This document shows positions 1 to 10,519 of a stretch of DNA of 64,000 bases, one piece after another. A program made the translations under genes and the position numbers. This DNA comes from Zygnema cylindricum (Eukaryota > Streptophyta > Zygnematophyceae > Zygnematales > Zygnemataceae). Where the stretch lies: contig JBBHKE010001964.1 in NCBI GenBank assembly GCA_037447655.1, positions 1-64,000 of the forward strand. The letters are read 5' to 3'. Under the pieces are notes generated by a model. The model saw only the letters and a program-made list of their open reading frames with translations, made no database searches and had not been told where the DNA came from. Position 1 is the stretch's first letter. Each line of letters begins with the position of its first letter.

Positions 1-1508
1 TCATTACTTAAAACCAGCCTAAACATCCCATGGCTACCTTTCTCAGCAATGAAATAGACATCCTCCTCAAAACTAGCAGTAAAGACTCCTTCCCTAGTGC
101 TAGTGAAAAAACCCTTATCATCTAATATAGATGTAGAGATAAGGTTTTTGTTCACCTCCAGAATAAACAATACATCGGAGAATGTTAATATGGTTGTCTT
201 TCCTTCTACTAACACTTTCACATCTACCGATCCTACAAGAGTAGTTGTGATTATCCTCCCATCCCCGTACTCTATCTCTACGGTGGGAATATTTCTTATC
301 TTAGTGAACAAGTGCCTATCCTTACACATGTGCATGGAGGCACCTGAATCTACAATCCAGCCTGCTTCACCTTTCAATCCACCGTAAGGACATTTATGCC
401 TTCGTGGTATTTCGACCTCGTTTTTCGCCTCCAACTCCTCATCCAAAAGGAGCTCATCGTCCTCATCCTCGGATTCCGCCTCAAGTACCTGTGTGACAAG
501 GGATTTTTTCTTTCCTCTCGGGGTACCACCGGTCTGCCCCTCCTTTCACCGAAGCTCGGTTAGCTTAGTGCACTCTGCCATATAGTGCTCCGGTTTCTTA
601 CAAAAATGACATAAACCTTTGGGAGCCCTTGGTTCGAACTCGTCGGCCTGTTTTTTCTGCTCCCTCCCCCCATAGTTTCCGACCAGTTTCTGGGAATCCT
701 TGTTCCTCCAATCGGTCGCAAATGCCAAGGCTTGGCCACTCTTTCCTCCCCTTCGGATCTTAATCGTATTCTCCCGAACGAGAATCATCCCTACCACTGA
801 GTTCCATATCCACCTTGAGTCCGGCAAGTCCTGCACAAGGTTGACTATGTTTTCGAACTCATCGACTTACTTCATCTGTAAACAGTTAACATTTTTTTTT
901 TCACTAAAATCTTTTCCTGCACTCTCTAGCTCCATGAAGAGTGTAGCAAGCTCATTGCAAAAATCTAACATCCCTCCCCCTTTGTATACATACTCCTTAA
1001 CTTTCTGATCAGCCAACTGTTGTTGCTGAATCGTACCACTTTGGTACATCTCTATGAGATCCATCCAAAGATCGGATGCCCTTTCTACCTGCAAATGAGG
1101 ACATTCAAGTCCTTGACTGAGATGGCGTAGGATGAAGTGCTTTGCCGCCATATTGTTAAAGTCCCAAGTTTCGGTATCATTCTCCTCGTTCCTCGGAATA
1201 GGTGACATGAATACCGAACACGTTGTTATTGGTGTGGTCGCCTCGTTCTCCTTTCCTTTGTCCACCACCTCTCCTTCTTTTGTTTCCTAAGTTGAAGGTG
1301 GATCCTCTTTTCTGGTGAATCTGCTCCCTCCAAACCCTGGAGGAATTCCAAGACTTGATGGACGCCCTAACCGTCCACTCACTATCCCCCAAAACCTTTT
1401 TTCGCATAGAGCTCCTATCAACATACTTTCCCAGTATATGAAGCCAGTTCGATGAAAGATTGGTACCCTTGAGGGTGGGCCCATAACCTGAAATTCTGAG
1501 ACCTCCAT
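1..1508 (-). pseudogene. gag-pro: Gag-protease of Copia-1 A, three in-frame stops
   Basis: Gag packages the element RNA into virus-like particles; the aspartic protease processes the polyprotein. One frame runs from the ATG at 1506-1508 to the left edge, broken by stops near 1287, 867 and 546. The N-terminus (MEVSEFQVMGPPSRVPIF) is typical of copia Gag, followed by the UBN2-like Gag domain around 880-1180 (WDFNNMAAKHFILRHL and LWMDLIEMYQSGTIQQQQLA). A CCHC zinc knuckle (CHFCKKPEHYMAEC) lies near 575-620, then an acidic linker, then the protease site WIVDSGASMHMC near 325-365. The start codon lies inside the LTR, 20 bases before its end. The same start position is kept in most sister LTRs, which is why it is chosen over the ATG in the primer site. 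Confidence 0.88.
1474..1488 (-). promoter_or_regulatory. Primer binding site, half initiator tRNA-Met type
   Basis: The minus strand reads GGTTATGGGCCCACC directly after the LTR terminal CA. This is the exact 15-base complement of the anticodon arm of plant initiator tRNA-Met as I recall that tRNA (GGUGGGCCCAUAACC). It is not complementary to the tRNA 3' end, so priming by an internally cut tRNA, as in Drosophila copia, is inferred. Confidence 0.8.
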
Positions 1509-2534
1509 AAGTCCTCAGAGTGGACAACTTCTAAGAAGCCTCTACGATAACCCTGACCCCTTTGTATTTCAGCAAAAATAACTGCCATCCTGGCTTGACC
1601 AACTTCACCCGTGTGAAGACAAGACTCCCCTGAGTCGATAGCAAAAAGAATTTCTGAATTTGCTCCCCTGAGCAGTAAGTTATGGAGGGTCAAAGTTGAC
1701 CTTTTTTACAGAAGCTCTCTACGAGAGAGGGTCCTATCTTCTAATTTTTCTATGTCCTATCTCTCTCACAGACTCTATCTACTGATGTACCGAGCCGATC
1801 AGAATTCAGTTTTGTACACAAAAGTACAGCTGCTGGTGTACTTTCTGTATGAACATTGTACGACATGGCCTAAATGTCGACACGTGGTGTGTCCGGATTC
1901 GCTCCCTTATTCTTAAGAGATGCGGCGATGCAATGGTATTCCGCCACGTGTCATCTGATGTGGCGATGACCACAAACCGCCGAGAATCCTCTTCCGCGAT
2001 CTCGGCGTTAATTTCGGCCGTCCGATTAAATTCACATTTAATCGTAGCCGTAATAAATGCATGCGCGGTATTCGTTTCACTAAAGGAATAAATGCGCGGT
2101 ATTGGTTTCGTACTCGTACCGGAATCCGTACTTTTACATCTACTGGATCTATGTATTTTGTAAAACTCTTTCAGTTAAATGAACTATGCTACGTAGAAGT
2201 GTTTAATTAATTATCAAACCTAATAGTACGTAACACTGATTCTACAATTAACGGCTAAGGCTACCGACTACCGGTTGACTGCTGCCGGTAGGTACGAGGA
2301 TCAAATCCTCTGGCCGGCATATACCTTTTAGTAAATTAAACCCCTAACTAAAATATATATTCCCGTAAACCTTTGGATAGCCTAGGTAGCCATGGCTCTA
2401 GCTCCCTCTCCAATTTCTCAGTGACTGCGACAAGTTTGAGAGTTGGAGAGAGAAGTTATAGGTAGACTGCCTCGGCTTCTTTCTTATTTCTATTCAGACC
2501 TAGAAAATACTTTAAAAGACCATTAATTTCTACA
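1489..2534 (-). repeat. 5' LTR of element A (1046 bp)
   Basis: Begins TGTAGAAATT and ends TTTCA on the minus strand. Contains the GTAC-rich U3 palindrome (about 1795-1865), a tRNA-like T-arm (about 2255-2325) and the hairpin train near its end (1584-1674). The same layout is seen in the LTRs at 27585, 39985, 47651 and 49121. The last 20 bases encode the first Gag codons. Confidence 0.9.
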
Positions 2535-2536
2535 TT

Positions 2537-3544
2537 TTACGCCACCTCCATTGTTGTTAGATGGTTTACCCAATCCGTTTGGTGCACCGAAACATAAGCC
2601 CGTAACGCCTCCTCCAATGTCCGATTCACCCTTTCAGTTTGACCATCTGTTTGAGGGTGGTAAGCTGTGGACATCGCCAGTTGCGTTCCACATAGCTCAA
2701 ACAGACCCCTCCAAAAGTGACTCACAAATTTCCGATCCCGATCGCTGACGATCCTCTTTGGGAGTTCGTGATGGCGGAATATCTCCCGAAAGAATAATTC
2801 TGCCACATCTAGCGCTGTGGCGGTGGTTGTCGTGGGTAAGAAATGAGCCACTTTTTTCACGTAATCCACGACGACGAAGATAGAGTCGTAGCCCTCCTTC
2901 GTCAGCGGAAGGGCCACGATGAAATCCATCGAAATCGCCTCCCAAGGAACAAATGGTATCGGAAGGGGTTGTAACAAACCGTGTTGCCCTGAATCCGGTT
3001 TGTTCCTATTACAAGAGTCACACGTCCTGACATATTCTGCAATGTCTCGAGTCATTTTTGGCCAATAATACGCCTCAGCGACACGTGCGGTTGTTTTATC
3101 TTGCCCAAAATGTCCACTGAGCGGCTCGTCGTGACTCATTTTAAGAATCATGTGATGGAGTTCCATATTTGTTAGCACATAAAGCCGTGTTGTCTTACTC
3201 AGGCTGTATCGCCACATACCATTGGCGGTTTGAACGAGTACCTTCCGATTAATGAGTTCCTTTAGTGAATCATCATCGCCGTAGGCGGCCTTTATCCGAC
3301 CTAACCACTGGTCATCCACCTGCACTGTACTGGTGATTGCGCTGAGTTTCGGGTCTTGCGCTGCGGTCGATGCTGCGGTGTTCTCTTTTACACAACTTAC
3401 GCTCCCATGTTGCGATGTTTGCGGTCGTTGCTGCGCTACCGGCGTAGCGACTTCGGGTCTTCTAGACAGCGCATTTGCCGGGTTTGTTTTGCCCGGCTTA
3501 TATTCTATAACAAGTTCTGGACCGAAGGTTTGCAGAAACGTCAT
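2537..3544 (-). pseudogene. Gypsy RNase H end and integrase, truncated
   Basis: Starts with the RNase H tail (EYKPGKTNPANALSRRPE), then integrase, which inserts the cDNA into the genome. Visible are the HHCC zinc finger (histidines before SGHFG and the pair CDSC), the first catalytic Asp in AISMDFIVALPL, the second in IVSDRDRKF, and the Glu in DGQTERVNRTLEE. The DDE triad is therefore intact. The frame breaks after MEVA, where the family usually continues with A/V-Y-N, because copia A inserted there. The chromodomain question cannot be answered from this copy. Confidence 0.9.
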
Positions 3545-4180
3545 CTAGCGCACTTGTTTTTTGGACAACTTTGGGTGGGTCTTGAGATATTGTAACGCGT
3601 GGTGATCCGTGATAATCGTGATCCGTTTCCCCTGAACGTAACACTTCCAAACCTCTTGCGCATTAATGATAGCTATTGTCTCCTTCTCATGGGTGGCCTA
3701 GTTCAGCTCTGCTGCCTTTAGTTTTCCACTATCGTAGGCGATGGGTTGAAAGCCTTTCCCTTGATCTTGCATAAGGATTGCTCCAATAGCCGTATCGCTA
3801 GCGTCGGTAATTATCGTCGAAGGTAAGTCGGGGTCGGAAACAGCTAACACAGGGTCGGTAACCAACCGCTCGTTTAGCGTGTTAAAGGGTGCCCCTTGTG
3901 TCGCTTTCCAATCATAGGGTACATCATTCTTGAGCAATTCCGTGAGTGGTTCAGCGATTTTTGCGAAACCTTCGACAAAACGTCGATAATAGGAGCATAG
4001 TCCTAGAAAGCTAAGTAACTTAGTTATATTTGCCGGCTGCGGCCACTCCTTAACTGCCCTTCTCTTGTTTGGATCCACTGCGATTTCGTCCCGGCTCACC
4101 ACATGGCCTAAAAAATCAATCTTCTCCTTGAAGAAGTCCATTTTACTTCTTTTTACGTATAGCTTATTTCCCGAAGGAAT
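3545..4180 (-). pseudogene. Gypsy RT thumb and RNase H
   Basis: The frame entered after a shift near 4170 gives the RT connection (KIDFLGHVVSRDEIAVDPNK, then FLGLCSYYRRFVEGFAKIAEPL) and RNase H with TIITDASDTAIGAILMQ and later TDHHALQYLKTHP. RNase H degrades the RNA strand during cDNA synthesis. An in-frame stop lies near 3698 just after KLKAAELN and another near 3545. The order RT-thumb then RNase H then integrase is diagnostic of Ty3/Gypsy. Confidence 0.85.
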
Positions 4181-5478
4181 TGGAGGACCATTTGTAAGTG
4201 CTTCATATGCTCCTTCTGCGTTCGGCTATACACCAGTATATAGTCTAGGAAGACGATCACAAACTCGTCCAGATATTGCCAAAAGATGGAATTTATTAAT
4301 TGCATAAAGGTTGCCGGTGCGTTAGTCAACCCGAACGGCATTACCCAAAACTGGAAATGACCGTATCGAGTTCTAAACGCTGTCTTTTCCACATCCTCCT
4401 CGGCAATTCTAATCTGGTGGTAGCCGCTCCGCAAGTCTATTTTCGAAAAATATTTAGCGCCTCGAAGTCGATCCAACAATTCGTCTATCCTCGGTAGGGG
4501 GTACGCATTCTTCACCGTTAATTTGTTCAGCGCTCGGTAGTCTACACACATACGGAAACCTCCATCTTTCTTGTTCACAAAGAGAACGGGGGCTCCATAC
4601 GGTGACTTGCTCGGTTCGATTGCTCCGGCTTCGACCAACTCCGGGAGTTGCTTTTTCAGTTCGTCCAACTCGGTGTAGCTCATCTTGTACATCCGATTAG
4701 CCGGGGGTACCGCTCCAGGAACAAGCTCTATCCTATGGTCTACTTCGCGCTTCGGAGGTAATCCTTCGAGAAGCTTCGGGGGAAATACATCTGCGTACTC
4801 CTCGAGAAGTTTTGTCACGACTTCCGGGGACTCTTCGGAAGTCTTTCCAATGTCGTCACTTTCTTTGGAGTCGAAGTCGGGGTCCTTCTTCTTCCATTCT
4901 TCCGAGATCTCCTCCTTCGCCTCCTCCATTGGCTGGACGACCGCCATACCAATCGTTTCCCCCTTCTTGAGTGTCCTCTTGAGCTGTAAGGCCGAAAGGA
5001 GGCGTCCCTCTTCCGCTCCTTTACCAGCCGCTCCCGCTTTTACCTCAACCTCTTCTTCACCTTTCTTCACTCTCATGGCGCCACTTCTCCAATCCATCGT
5101 CGGATTCCATTTTTTCAGCCACGGCTTCCCCAGGATTACCTCATGGTCCCCAAGAGGTAATACATGAAGCGTGTCGTACCATCGGAATTTCCCAATTCCG
5201 ACACGTAACCTCGGGGTACGATGGGTAATCGATAAGGAACTGCCGTCGGCCAATTGTACCGACTGATGATGCTTGAGCACCACAAGAGGGAGTTTCAACC
5301 TTTTCACCGTCGCCTCGTTAATGAAGTTCCCCGATGCTCCGGAGTCCACCATGAAGTTAGCAGCACTCACTCCTATTTGACCCCGAAATATCAAAGGGTC
5401 TCCTCCTTCACCGGCTAACCTCATAACGGTAAGTTTTCCCTTTTTGGGACCTTTCCGTTTTGGACACTCTCGAGCCAT
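4153..5478 (-). pseudogene. Gypsy protease and reverse transcriptase
   Basis: An aspartic protease site ([12 protein letters not shown], near 5330-5365) is followed by RT. RT motifs in order: [68 protein letters not shown], and the catalytic box [10 protein letters not shown]. In the last motif the second of the two catalytic aspartates is Tyr (near 4237-4242), which should abolish polymerase activity. The N-terminal part continues the Gag zinc knuckle ([16 protein letters not shown]). The frame shifts near 4170 into the RNase H part. Confidence 0.9.
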
Positions 5479-6368
5479 ATGATCGGGAGAACCGCACTGG
5501 AAGCATAGGCCATTTTGCCTCCTCCGCTGGATTTCCTCGGGGGATAATTCATTCGTCTAGGTCTTGGTAGTTTTCTTCTTCTCCGCAGGACGTTGACCGC
5601 TTCGTTATCCTCATTAATTGCGCCGAGCTCCATGGGGGTTGGACCATCGTCTCGACAACCCCCTCCACCACTACTCGACCCAAAATGATAAGGTCGTCGG
5701 AGGGTGAAGTCGACTAAATCGGTCCGCTCAGAAAACTGAATGATTGCTGAGAGACTAGGGGTTGTGCTTTCCCGAGCGAGCCATTGTTCCACATCCATAC
5801 GAATAGAGGATTTGAGCCCCTTCACATAGCGATCCACAGCTTCATCTTCCGTCATCGTAGGTATTTGAACCTTACACTCCAAAAATCGTTGCGTAAACTC
5901 CAACACTGAAGTTCGTTGCTTCAACACTGCGATCTTATCTTGTGCAGCCTTAACCGTATTAACACGCTGCCAGGCGTCTCGGAGGAACTGGATGAAGAGA
6001 GCCCAAACGGTCAGTATTTCATCACTCTCCACCAATGTCCTCCACCATGCACCCGCTGCCCCTTTAAAAAGACCACCCGTGTAGTGAATCTTCTCTCGGT
6101 CTAATAGGCTAGGAAAATTCTTGAGATAATTCGCAACAGAGAATAGCCATGTGTCCAGGTTCTTGTGTCTTGCGGGGTCGAACTCGTCGGGAAGTCGTAA
6201 TTTCGGTCTCCAGGAGTCTCTCTCTATGCCTCCATGAGGACGCTCACCAAGACGAGATTCCAAAGTTGCGACGGTATTGCTCAGCTGCGCGTTCTGTAAT
6301 CTCACGCCTTCTAACTCCCGAAGAACTTGGGCTAACATTTCTGTAGTAGATACGCCGTGTTCGTCCAT
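5421..6368 (-). pseudogene. gag: Gypsy Gag
   Basis: Begins MDEHGVSTTEMLAQVLREL with a coiled-coil-like N-terminus (LQNAQLSNTVATLESRL), then a Retrotrans_gag-like capsid core (WLFSVANYLKNF, AGAWWRTLVES, LKQRTSVLEFTQRFLECKVQ, DEAVDRYVKGLKSSIR) and a glycine-serine linker ending PTPMELGAINED. The start at 6366-6368 is the first ATG downstream of the primer site. In another frame the linker reads [19 protein letters not shown], the expected lead-in to the zinc knuckle, with a TAG just before it. A frameshift near 5575 therefore separates Gag from its knuckle. Confidence 0.88.
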
Positions 6369-6388
6369 GGTGTCGAGTCACGGGGAAT

Positions 6389-6401
6389 GGCTCCGATACC
6401 A
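6389..6401 (-). promoter_or_regulatory. Gypsy primer binding site (tRNA-Met-i 3' end)
   Basis: The minus strand reads TGGTATCGGAGCC one base after the LTR terminal TTTTACA. It differs at one base from the common plant initiator tRNA-Met 3'-end site TGGTATCAGAGCC. It contrasts with the copia elements here, which pair with a different part of the same tRNA. Confidence 0.85.
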
Positions 6402-6402
6402 G

Positions 6403-6882
6403 TGTAAAAGAGGCAACAATACACCCCAACAGGTCACAATGCACAGCGGAAAACACCAAGGATCTTCCCGTTGGAACAGTAGGAGCACACAGTATTAATA
6501 GACAAGGTTGCGCTTTATTACTTGGAAGAGAGAGTACAGGGTTGCGCAAGCTGTGTAGGTCTACTCGAGGTCCCCTATTCACAAGGTCTACTCGACTATT
6601 TAAACTAACTAACTGATAGTCCTCCTATTACAGTACATCTGTACACGTGGACCTTCACGGTCAACCGAGATCTATCTAAAACTTCTTTCTAGAACTATAC
6701 AGCTCCATCTACAGTCTGCAGCGTTGCTATGCTGCAATGCTATGTTGCGGGGCTACTAAATTCCTACGCCGCTAAGTTGCTACGCTACGCTGGTCTGGAA
6801 ACGCACCTGCGCTGCTCTGGAATCGCAAATATAGCAGCCTAGCCCTAGCCACTAAGTACCCGAATCTTGTAACTCTATTACA
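6403..6882 (-). repeat. 5' LTR of the Gypsy element (480 bp)
   Basis: On the minus strand it runs TGTAATAGAG to CTTTTACA, with TG/CA ends. The inner end is fixed by the primer site and the outer end by the point where copia B LTR sequence resumes. The partner LTR is not in the window. A GC-rich stretch of short repeats (GTTGCTATGCTGC and variants) lies around 6718-6800. Confidence 0.82.
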
Positions 6883-7629
6883 AAAATATTCCCAAAACTA
6901 GATACTAAAAAATTGGCTAAGTCCTAAGTTATATACTCACAGTGTGTATCTACTAGTCTACACTAATTTGGGTAACTATTATTGCGATTATAACCCAGAC
7001 AAACGACAAAGTATCCTACCAGTACGTTACTGTACCGTTGTACCTCAAAAACCCTAATTACTATTTTCCAGAAACCTTATTAATGGAACACTGTTTTTTA
7101 TTACACTAAACCACAAAACAATGTTTATTCAGATATTTTCAGATGTCGAACCGTACACAAAACGTTCCAGATGCTAAGTGAGCGATAGTCGCTAAAGTCT
7201 AGCCGAGGTCGTGTAGTACAAAGCACCTGAGTTATTCGTCACTTGTGGTCCCACGTGAATCACGATTGTGGTCCCTCGTAAATCACGCTTGTGGTCCGAA
7301 ATGAATCGTGTCCGTTGGAACAAATTTAATCGACAATGGTACCATCAAACCATACCATATATTTCGGGAATACCCGGTTCAGATTCTGTTTGTTCGATCC
7401 CGTGAATCCAATCGTCAACTGCATGACGCGTGTGGCTGACTGTCGGCGCCACTCCGTAAAACCTGCATAAGTTCTCTTGCCGACACGTGTCCTTGTAAAA
7501 GTACATTATACTCTATTGTACTTTGCTACTGTAACACTAATTAAGGTAAGTATTACAGTAGACTACTTAGAAAATATTCTATATTATTTTAGCCTTATCT
7601 AGTGAAATAAAGATTTCTAAATTACAACA
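6883..7629 (-). repeat. 3' LTR of B, left part removed by Gypsy insertion
   Basis: On the minus strand it begins TGTTGTAATTTAG at 7629. It matches 12010-12592 plus 16867-17053. The missing left 250 bp or so should lie left of the window beyond the Gypsy 3' LTR. Three 23-bp repeats (7243-7310, TTGTGGTCCCACGTGAATC) sit in U3; the first contains a CACGTG G-box. Confidence 0.88.
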
Positions 7630-7644
7630 CTCCCCTAAATCTTT
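7630..7644 (-). promoter_or_regulatory. Polypurine tract of B
   Basis: The minus strand reads AAAGATTTAGGGGAG immediately before the LTR start TGTTG. This is the expected place and composition for plus-strand priming. Confidence 0.8.
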
Positions 7645-7714
7645 AGACTCAGTTACTCACTTAGTCCAATAACATCTCTGCAAAAGTGTAACTTAAGAGC
7701 AGGAAGGGCTTCTG

Positions 7715-8443
7715 TTAACATGTCAGCCACCATCTTCTCCTCCGATAAATAACACAATTAACGACTTTTGCAAGTACTTTTTCTCTTACAAAGTGAAGTC
7801 TAACATCCATGTGTTTACTCTTAAAGTGATGACTACAGTTACAGGCAATTGCAATGGCTGCTTGGTTGTCACACCAGATAGCCTGAGGACCACTTTGCAT
7901 ATACCCAAGTTCTTGTAAAATGGACTTGACCCATAAGAGCTCTTTGAGGGCGGAAGCAACAGCCATATATTCTGACTCCATTGTGGCCTTCTGTAATTTA
8001 CTAGTCCAACAACAAGTTCTATCTCCAATCTTCAAAACAAAGTCGGTTGTAGATTTCCGGCTTGGCATGTCTCTATAGCTAGCATCGCTCCACGTCTGTA
8101 TTTTCACCTCTCCTCCTCCGAGTACAAGCTTAAGATTTCGAGTACCTGCAAGATATCTCAACACTTTTTTTGTTGCTTCCGAGTCTGTCTTTTTAGGATT
8201 TTGGAGACTTCTAGTTAAGACTCCCACAGCTGCTGCAATGTCAGGTCTCGTACAATTCATAAAATATATAAGACTTTTGACTACTTGTCTATATGGCTTT
8301 GAAGCCATAAACTCTTCCTCCCTTGTCTCTATACTCTCACAAATCATTATGCATGAGTCTAAATCAATTCCTTCCAATTTCTGCATGAATTCCATGGGAG
8401 TTACAAATCCCTTTAAATCTTTCATTTCAAATTTTTCCAGCAT
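7715..8443 (-). pseudogene. Copia-2 B RNase H and C-terminus
   Basis: Copia RNase H domain: YRQVVKSLIYFMNCTRPDIA, then catalytic TWSDASYRD, Glu in MESEYMAVASALKELLWVKS, and Asp in IWCDNQAAIAIA, followed by FKSKHMDVRLHFVREKV. The extreme C-terminus is out of frame (RRRRWWLTC), so a frameshift precedes the end. The four-residue gap before MESEYM (normally AQST) is a small in-frame loss. Confidence 0.88.
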
Positions 8444-8593
8444 GTTACCTATTGCTTGTTTCTAAGTCAACATAATCAGTCTGTTGTTTTTTTCTCGTTT
8501 TACCTCTATTCCTAAGATATACTTGGCCTCTCCGATGTCCTTCATCTCGAACCTAGAATTTAAAGTCGCTCTAATGTGGTTTATTTCATCCAT

Positions 8594-9190
8594 TTACTTG
8601 CTTATGAATAATAAGTCATCCACATGTACAACAACGTATAGTTTCCCATCCTCCCCTTGTAAGACATATAGAGAATGATGTGAGCTAATTCTCTCAATGC
8701 CTAGCCCAGTCAAAAACTCATCTAACCTCAAATTCCATTGACGCAGGGCTTGTTTTAGCCCATACAAAGATTTCATCACTTTACACACTAATTCTTCCTT
8801 TCCCTTTTCAAAATACATTTCGGGTTGTTCAATATAAATGGTTTCTTCTAACTCTCCATGCAAGAAGGCCGTTTCAACATCCATTTGATGTATTTTTATA
8901 TTCTTTATAGGCGTTAGACTTAGCATAATAATGACAGTTGGAAATTTGACAATTGCAGAGAATGTTTCTTCAAAGTCAATACCTTCTTTTTGATTATACC
9001 CTTTTGCCACTAGTCTAGCTTTATACCTTTAAATGGTGTTGTCCGGGTTCAGCTTCACCTTGAATACCCATTTCCTGCTGATGGCTTTTCTGCCTGGAGG
9101 AAGATCCACCAGCTCCCATGTTTGTGCCTCCATAATAGACTTCATTTCATTGTTTGCCGCCTCGATTCAGTGATTTCTCTCAGGTGATGA
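8594..9190 (-). pseudogene. Copia-2 B reverse transcriptase
   Basis: RVT_2-type copia RT: TWELVDLPPGRKAI, VAKGYNQKEGIDFEETFSAIVKFP, HQMDVETAFLHGELEETIYIEQP, LYGLKQALRQWN, and the catalytic box as HVDD (family YVDD). An in-frame stop near 9030 and a stop after LLFISK split it from neighbouring parts. Confidence 0.87.
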
Positions 9191-10517
9191 CAAGGCCTCC
9201 TGGATAGTTAGAGGCTTTTCGGAAGCTGCGGAAAAAGCAAAGTGAGAGCTTCCTTGCAGACGGCTGCTAGATTACTTTCCCCAAGGATATTTTGAGGTTG
9301 AAATCGTCGGCAACCTCTAATTTTTCTGTTTTGTTTGAACCGTAACTTGAGCTGGTACTGAGTGTGTAGCAATTCTTCCGCCTGAGGTTTAGCTAGTGGT
9401 GAAGCATCGTGTGAAGGCACCAGAGGAACAGAAGAAATAGGTGTCCCACTTACCGGTGGAAAGTAGACTCGCTGCGTATGGTGAAAAATGATATATTCCT
9501 TCTTTTCTTTTGCCGGTTGATCTGGTAATTTAAAAAGGTCATCCGAATCCTGTTCATCCTTAATCTAGATATTCCTAGAGATAATCACTTTCAGTTTCTC
9601 AAATACAAAAAACTCTATATCCTTTCGCATTATCATCATACCCCATGAAAATCCCAAGTAGGCCTTTAGCCTGCATTTTCCATCTATCATGTGAAGTATC
9701 TAAGATAAACACTTGCTGCCAAAGATCTTAAAGTGACGAACATCAGGTTTTTCTTTTTTTCAAAGCTCATAAGGTGTAGTGCTAATAGATCTAGAAGCAA
9801 TTATATTTTTAATATAAACATCACAGTTAAGTGGTTAGCCCAGAATTTCAAATCTAGCCCTTTATCTGCAAGCATGGACCGAGCACTCTCTGTCACTGTC
9901 CTATTTAATCTCTTAAAAAGATCATTCTGTTCCGGTGTATGAACTGTATGATTGTGAGTGATACCTTATTGAAGGAGAAATTCTTCGAATTCTTTTGATG
10001 TGTATTCTCTTTGTTGTCCGATCTCAGCGCCAATATTGGAACTCCATGAAGCTTTTCCGCCCACGCTTTGTAGTGTTTGAAGTGAGTAAACACTTCACTT
10101 TTATGTTGCATGAAGTAAACTTTGGTGTACCTCGAGTAGTCATCTGTAAATGTGACCATATAGTGGACGCCTCCAGCCGAAGCCGTTTGTGAAGAACCGA
10201 GAACATCAAAATGAATTAGCTGCAAAACTTCTTCTGATCTGTGGTCTGTTTCCTTTGGAAATGGCAATCTTTCGTTTTTGCCAAGTGAAAAACCATCACA
10301 TGATTTTAAAGGATGAGAGGTGAGAGAACCTCAATCAACTTTTTCCTGAATTCACCATTTTCGTTAGACTATCATAATTCATGTGTCCTAATCTCTTATG
10401 CCACAACTCATTATCCGATGAGACATTGGAGTAGACAACATCATTTTCCTTATATTCAACCATTTCCTTCCAGTATATTTTGCTAGCATCTCTAGTTCTT
10501 GTTATGCTACTTTTCAT
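9191..10517 (-). pseudogene. Copia-2 B integrase and linker
   Basis: The pre-integrase motif ELWHKRLGHMNYDSL (near 10400) leads to the core with Asp in IHFDVLG, the block YMVTFTDDYSRYTKVYF, and Asp in LRSDNKENT. The third catalytic residue is lost: in the PEQN motif near 9915 the expected A-E-R reads F-K-R. Downstream (9191-9900) the linker to RT is badly decayed, with stops and no long frame, though codons for the usual FWANHL and FKVKLNP blocks can be followed. Confidence 0.82.
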
Positions 10518-10519
10518 TT

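Larger units (their letters stand above)
1..2534 (-). mobile_element. Copia-1 element A, truncated by window edge
   Basis: Ty1/copia retrotransposon on the minus strand. From right to left: 5' LTR (1489-2534), primer site (1474-1488), gag and the start of protease, then the window ends. Its LTR start (TGTAGAAATT on the minus strand) abuts Gypsy integrase codons at 2535, so A inserted into the Gypsy element, and the remaining Gypsy DNA should lie left of the window. Only three in-frame stops interrupt the whole visible gag-protease frame, so this is one of the younger copies here. Confidence 0.9.
2535..6882 (-). mobile_element. Ty3/Gypsy element, 3' end missing
   Basis: Minus-strand Gypsy retrotransposon in the order 5' LTR (6403-6882), primer site, Gag with zinc knuckle, protease, reverse transcriptase, RNase H, integrase. 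Pol order RT-RNaseH-IN defines Ty3/Gypsy, unlike copia. It stops inside integrase where copia A begins, so the integrase end, any chromodomain and the 3' LTR should lie left of the window. It sits in the 3' LTR of copia B: sequence from 6883 on matches B's 5' LTR from about 12010. Frameshifts and stops make it inactive. Confidence 0.92.

Noticed and set aside
1476-1488. Treating the ATG inside the primer site as the Gag start
   Set aside because: The ATG 20 bases before the LTR end is in frame and conserved at the same spacing in most sister LTRs. In H, where it is mutated, the primer-site ATG is the only one left.
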